Shown here one piece after another: positions 39,849-40,317 of a stretch of DNA of 40,317 bases. The stretch's first letter is position 1; every line of letters begins with the position of its first letter. The notes below the pieces were generated by a model. That model ran no database searches, was not told the DNA's origin, and saw only the letters and a list, made by a program, of their open reading frames with translations. Origin of the DNA: Hyphomicrobiales bacterium (lineage in GTDB: Bacteria; Pseudomonadota; Alphaproteobacteria; Rhizobiales; Rhizobiaceae); NCBI GenBank assembly GCA_900474095.1, contig UCOA01000008.1, positions 1-40,317 on the forward strand, read 5' to 3'. The position numbers were made by a program, and so were the translations under genes.

Positions 39849-40317
39849 TCAGGCCGCATAGCGGGTGCGTTGCTGCGGCTGCGAATGCGACACGCGGCTT
39901 GCTTCCTCGAGCTTGAAGCGGGCAAGCAGGGTCTGCAGCTGGCGGCTCTCTTCGGCGAGCGTCTCGCTCGCAGCCGTCGTCTCCTCGACCATGGCGGCGT
40001 TCTTCTGCGTCATCTGGTCCATGTGGTTGACCGAGGTGTTGATTTCGGCAAGCGCGGTTGCCTGTTCGCGCGCCGCAGTGGCGATGCTGTCGACATGGTC
40101 GTTGACGCGCAGGACAAGCTTCTCGATCTCCAGCAGGGCATCACCCGTCGCCCGCACCAGCGAGACGCCACCTTCGACTTCCGAGGCAGAGGCGCTGATC
40201 AGCGTCTTGATCTCCTTGGCGGCATTGGCGGAGCGCTGCGCCAGCTCGCGCACTTCCTGGGCGACGACGGCAAAACCGCGACCGGCTTCACCGGCGCGAG
40301 CCGCCTCGACACCGGCG
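39849..40317 (-). CDS. Methyl-accepting chemotaxis protein, C-terminal part
   Basis: The gene enters from the right edge, and only about 155 codons of its 3' part are seen. The highly conserved signalling hairpin tip region is present: [20 protein letters not shown] followed by [17 protein letters not shown], which docks CheA and CheW. Methylation-helix sequence with repeated Ala/Glu/Thr follows, ending in a basic tail ([10 protein letters not shown]). The sensor domain is off the window, so the ligand is unknown. The C-terminus lacks the NWETF CheR-binding pentapeptide. Confidence 0.93.
   Translation of the reverse strand, partial: AGVEAARAGEAGRGFAVVAQEVRELAQRSANAAKEIKTLISASASEVEGGVSLVRATGDALLEIEKLVLRVNDHVDSIATAAREQATALAEINTSVNHMDQMTQKNAAMVEETTAASETLAEESRQLQTLLARFKLEEASRVSHSQPQQRTRYAA

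Noticed and set aside
1-40317. CRISPR arrays, tRNA and rRNA genes
   Set aside because: No regularly spaced identical repeats with unique spacers, and no tRNA T-arm or rRNA-like sequence, were noticed in reading both strands. A tRNA or covariance-model scan was not possible.

Overview
This is a G+C-rich chromosomal segment of an alphaproteobacterium, most likely of the family Rhizobiaceae (Rhizobium, Agrobacterium, Ensifer and relatives). The pointers are a Ros/MucR regulator, a Mrp/Pha-type cation antiporter operon, an RcGTA-like phage structural cluster, small gene families typical of the group (DUF1491, DUF2336, DUF5330, DUF6107, DUF6456), an ECF42 sigma factor paired with a YciI/DGPF protein, and several families of short palindromic intergenic repeats. 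No rRNA, tRNA, CRISPR array, integrase or transposase gene was recognised.

Layout. (1) 1-7816, minus strand: head and packaging part of a gene transfer agent (GTA)-like cluster, in transcription order small terminase, large terminase, GH19-type muramidase, portal, DUF6107 protein, prohead protease, HK97 capsid; it runs off the left edge. A plus-strand insert of two paralogous micro-protein genes and a lipoprotein gene (4812-5603) sits between terminase and muramidase. (2) 8056-13780: MmcQ/YjbR protein, YcgN cysteine-cluster protein, a bifunctional penicillin-binding protein whose start lies in a structured repeat, a DUF1214/DUF1254 pair and small proteins. (3) 14033-20385: SH3-domain protein with an Arg/Asp-rich tail, DUF2336, DUF1491, an overlapping histidine kinase/peptidoglycan-binding pair, and DUF5330. 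(4) 20497-23868: YafQ/DinJ-like toxin-antitoxin, SufE, DUF6456 plus a stand-alone DnaA domain IV protein with a CtrA-like box at its start, and MucR. (5) 24407-30326: complete seven-gene Mrp/Mnh operon A to G. (6) 30592-36360: MsrB, a small membrane protein, TrhA/hemolysin III, a low-GC GNAT gene flanked by two gene remnants, universal stress protein, a Tat-type two-domain VOC protein, and AztD with two Zur-like sites but no aztABC nearby. (7) 36671-40317: ECF42/YciI pair separated by a nested repeat insertion, a DUF4242-cyclase fusion, and the 3' part of a chemotaxis receptor gene.

Most of the window looks like core chromosome. The accessory or unusual parts are the plus-strand insert in the GTA cluster, the decayed stretch around the GNAT gene, and the repeat elements, including one about 164-bp element with terminal inverted repeats and a 9-bp target duplication inserted into an older palindromic repeat. 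Two perfect TTAA-N7-TTAA sites suggest links to the CtrA cell-cycle circuit, in which MucR-type regulators also take part.
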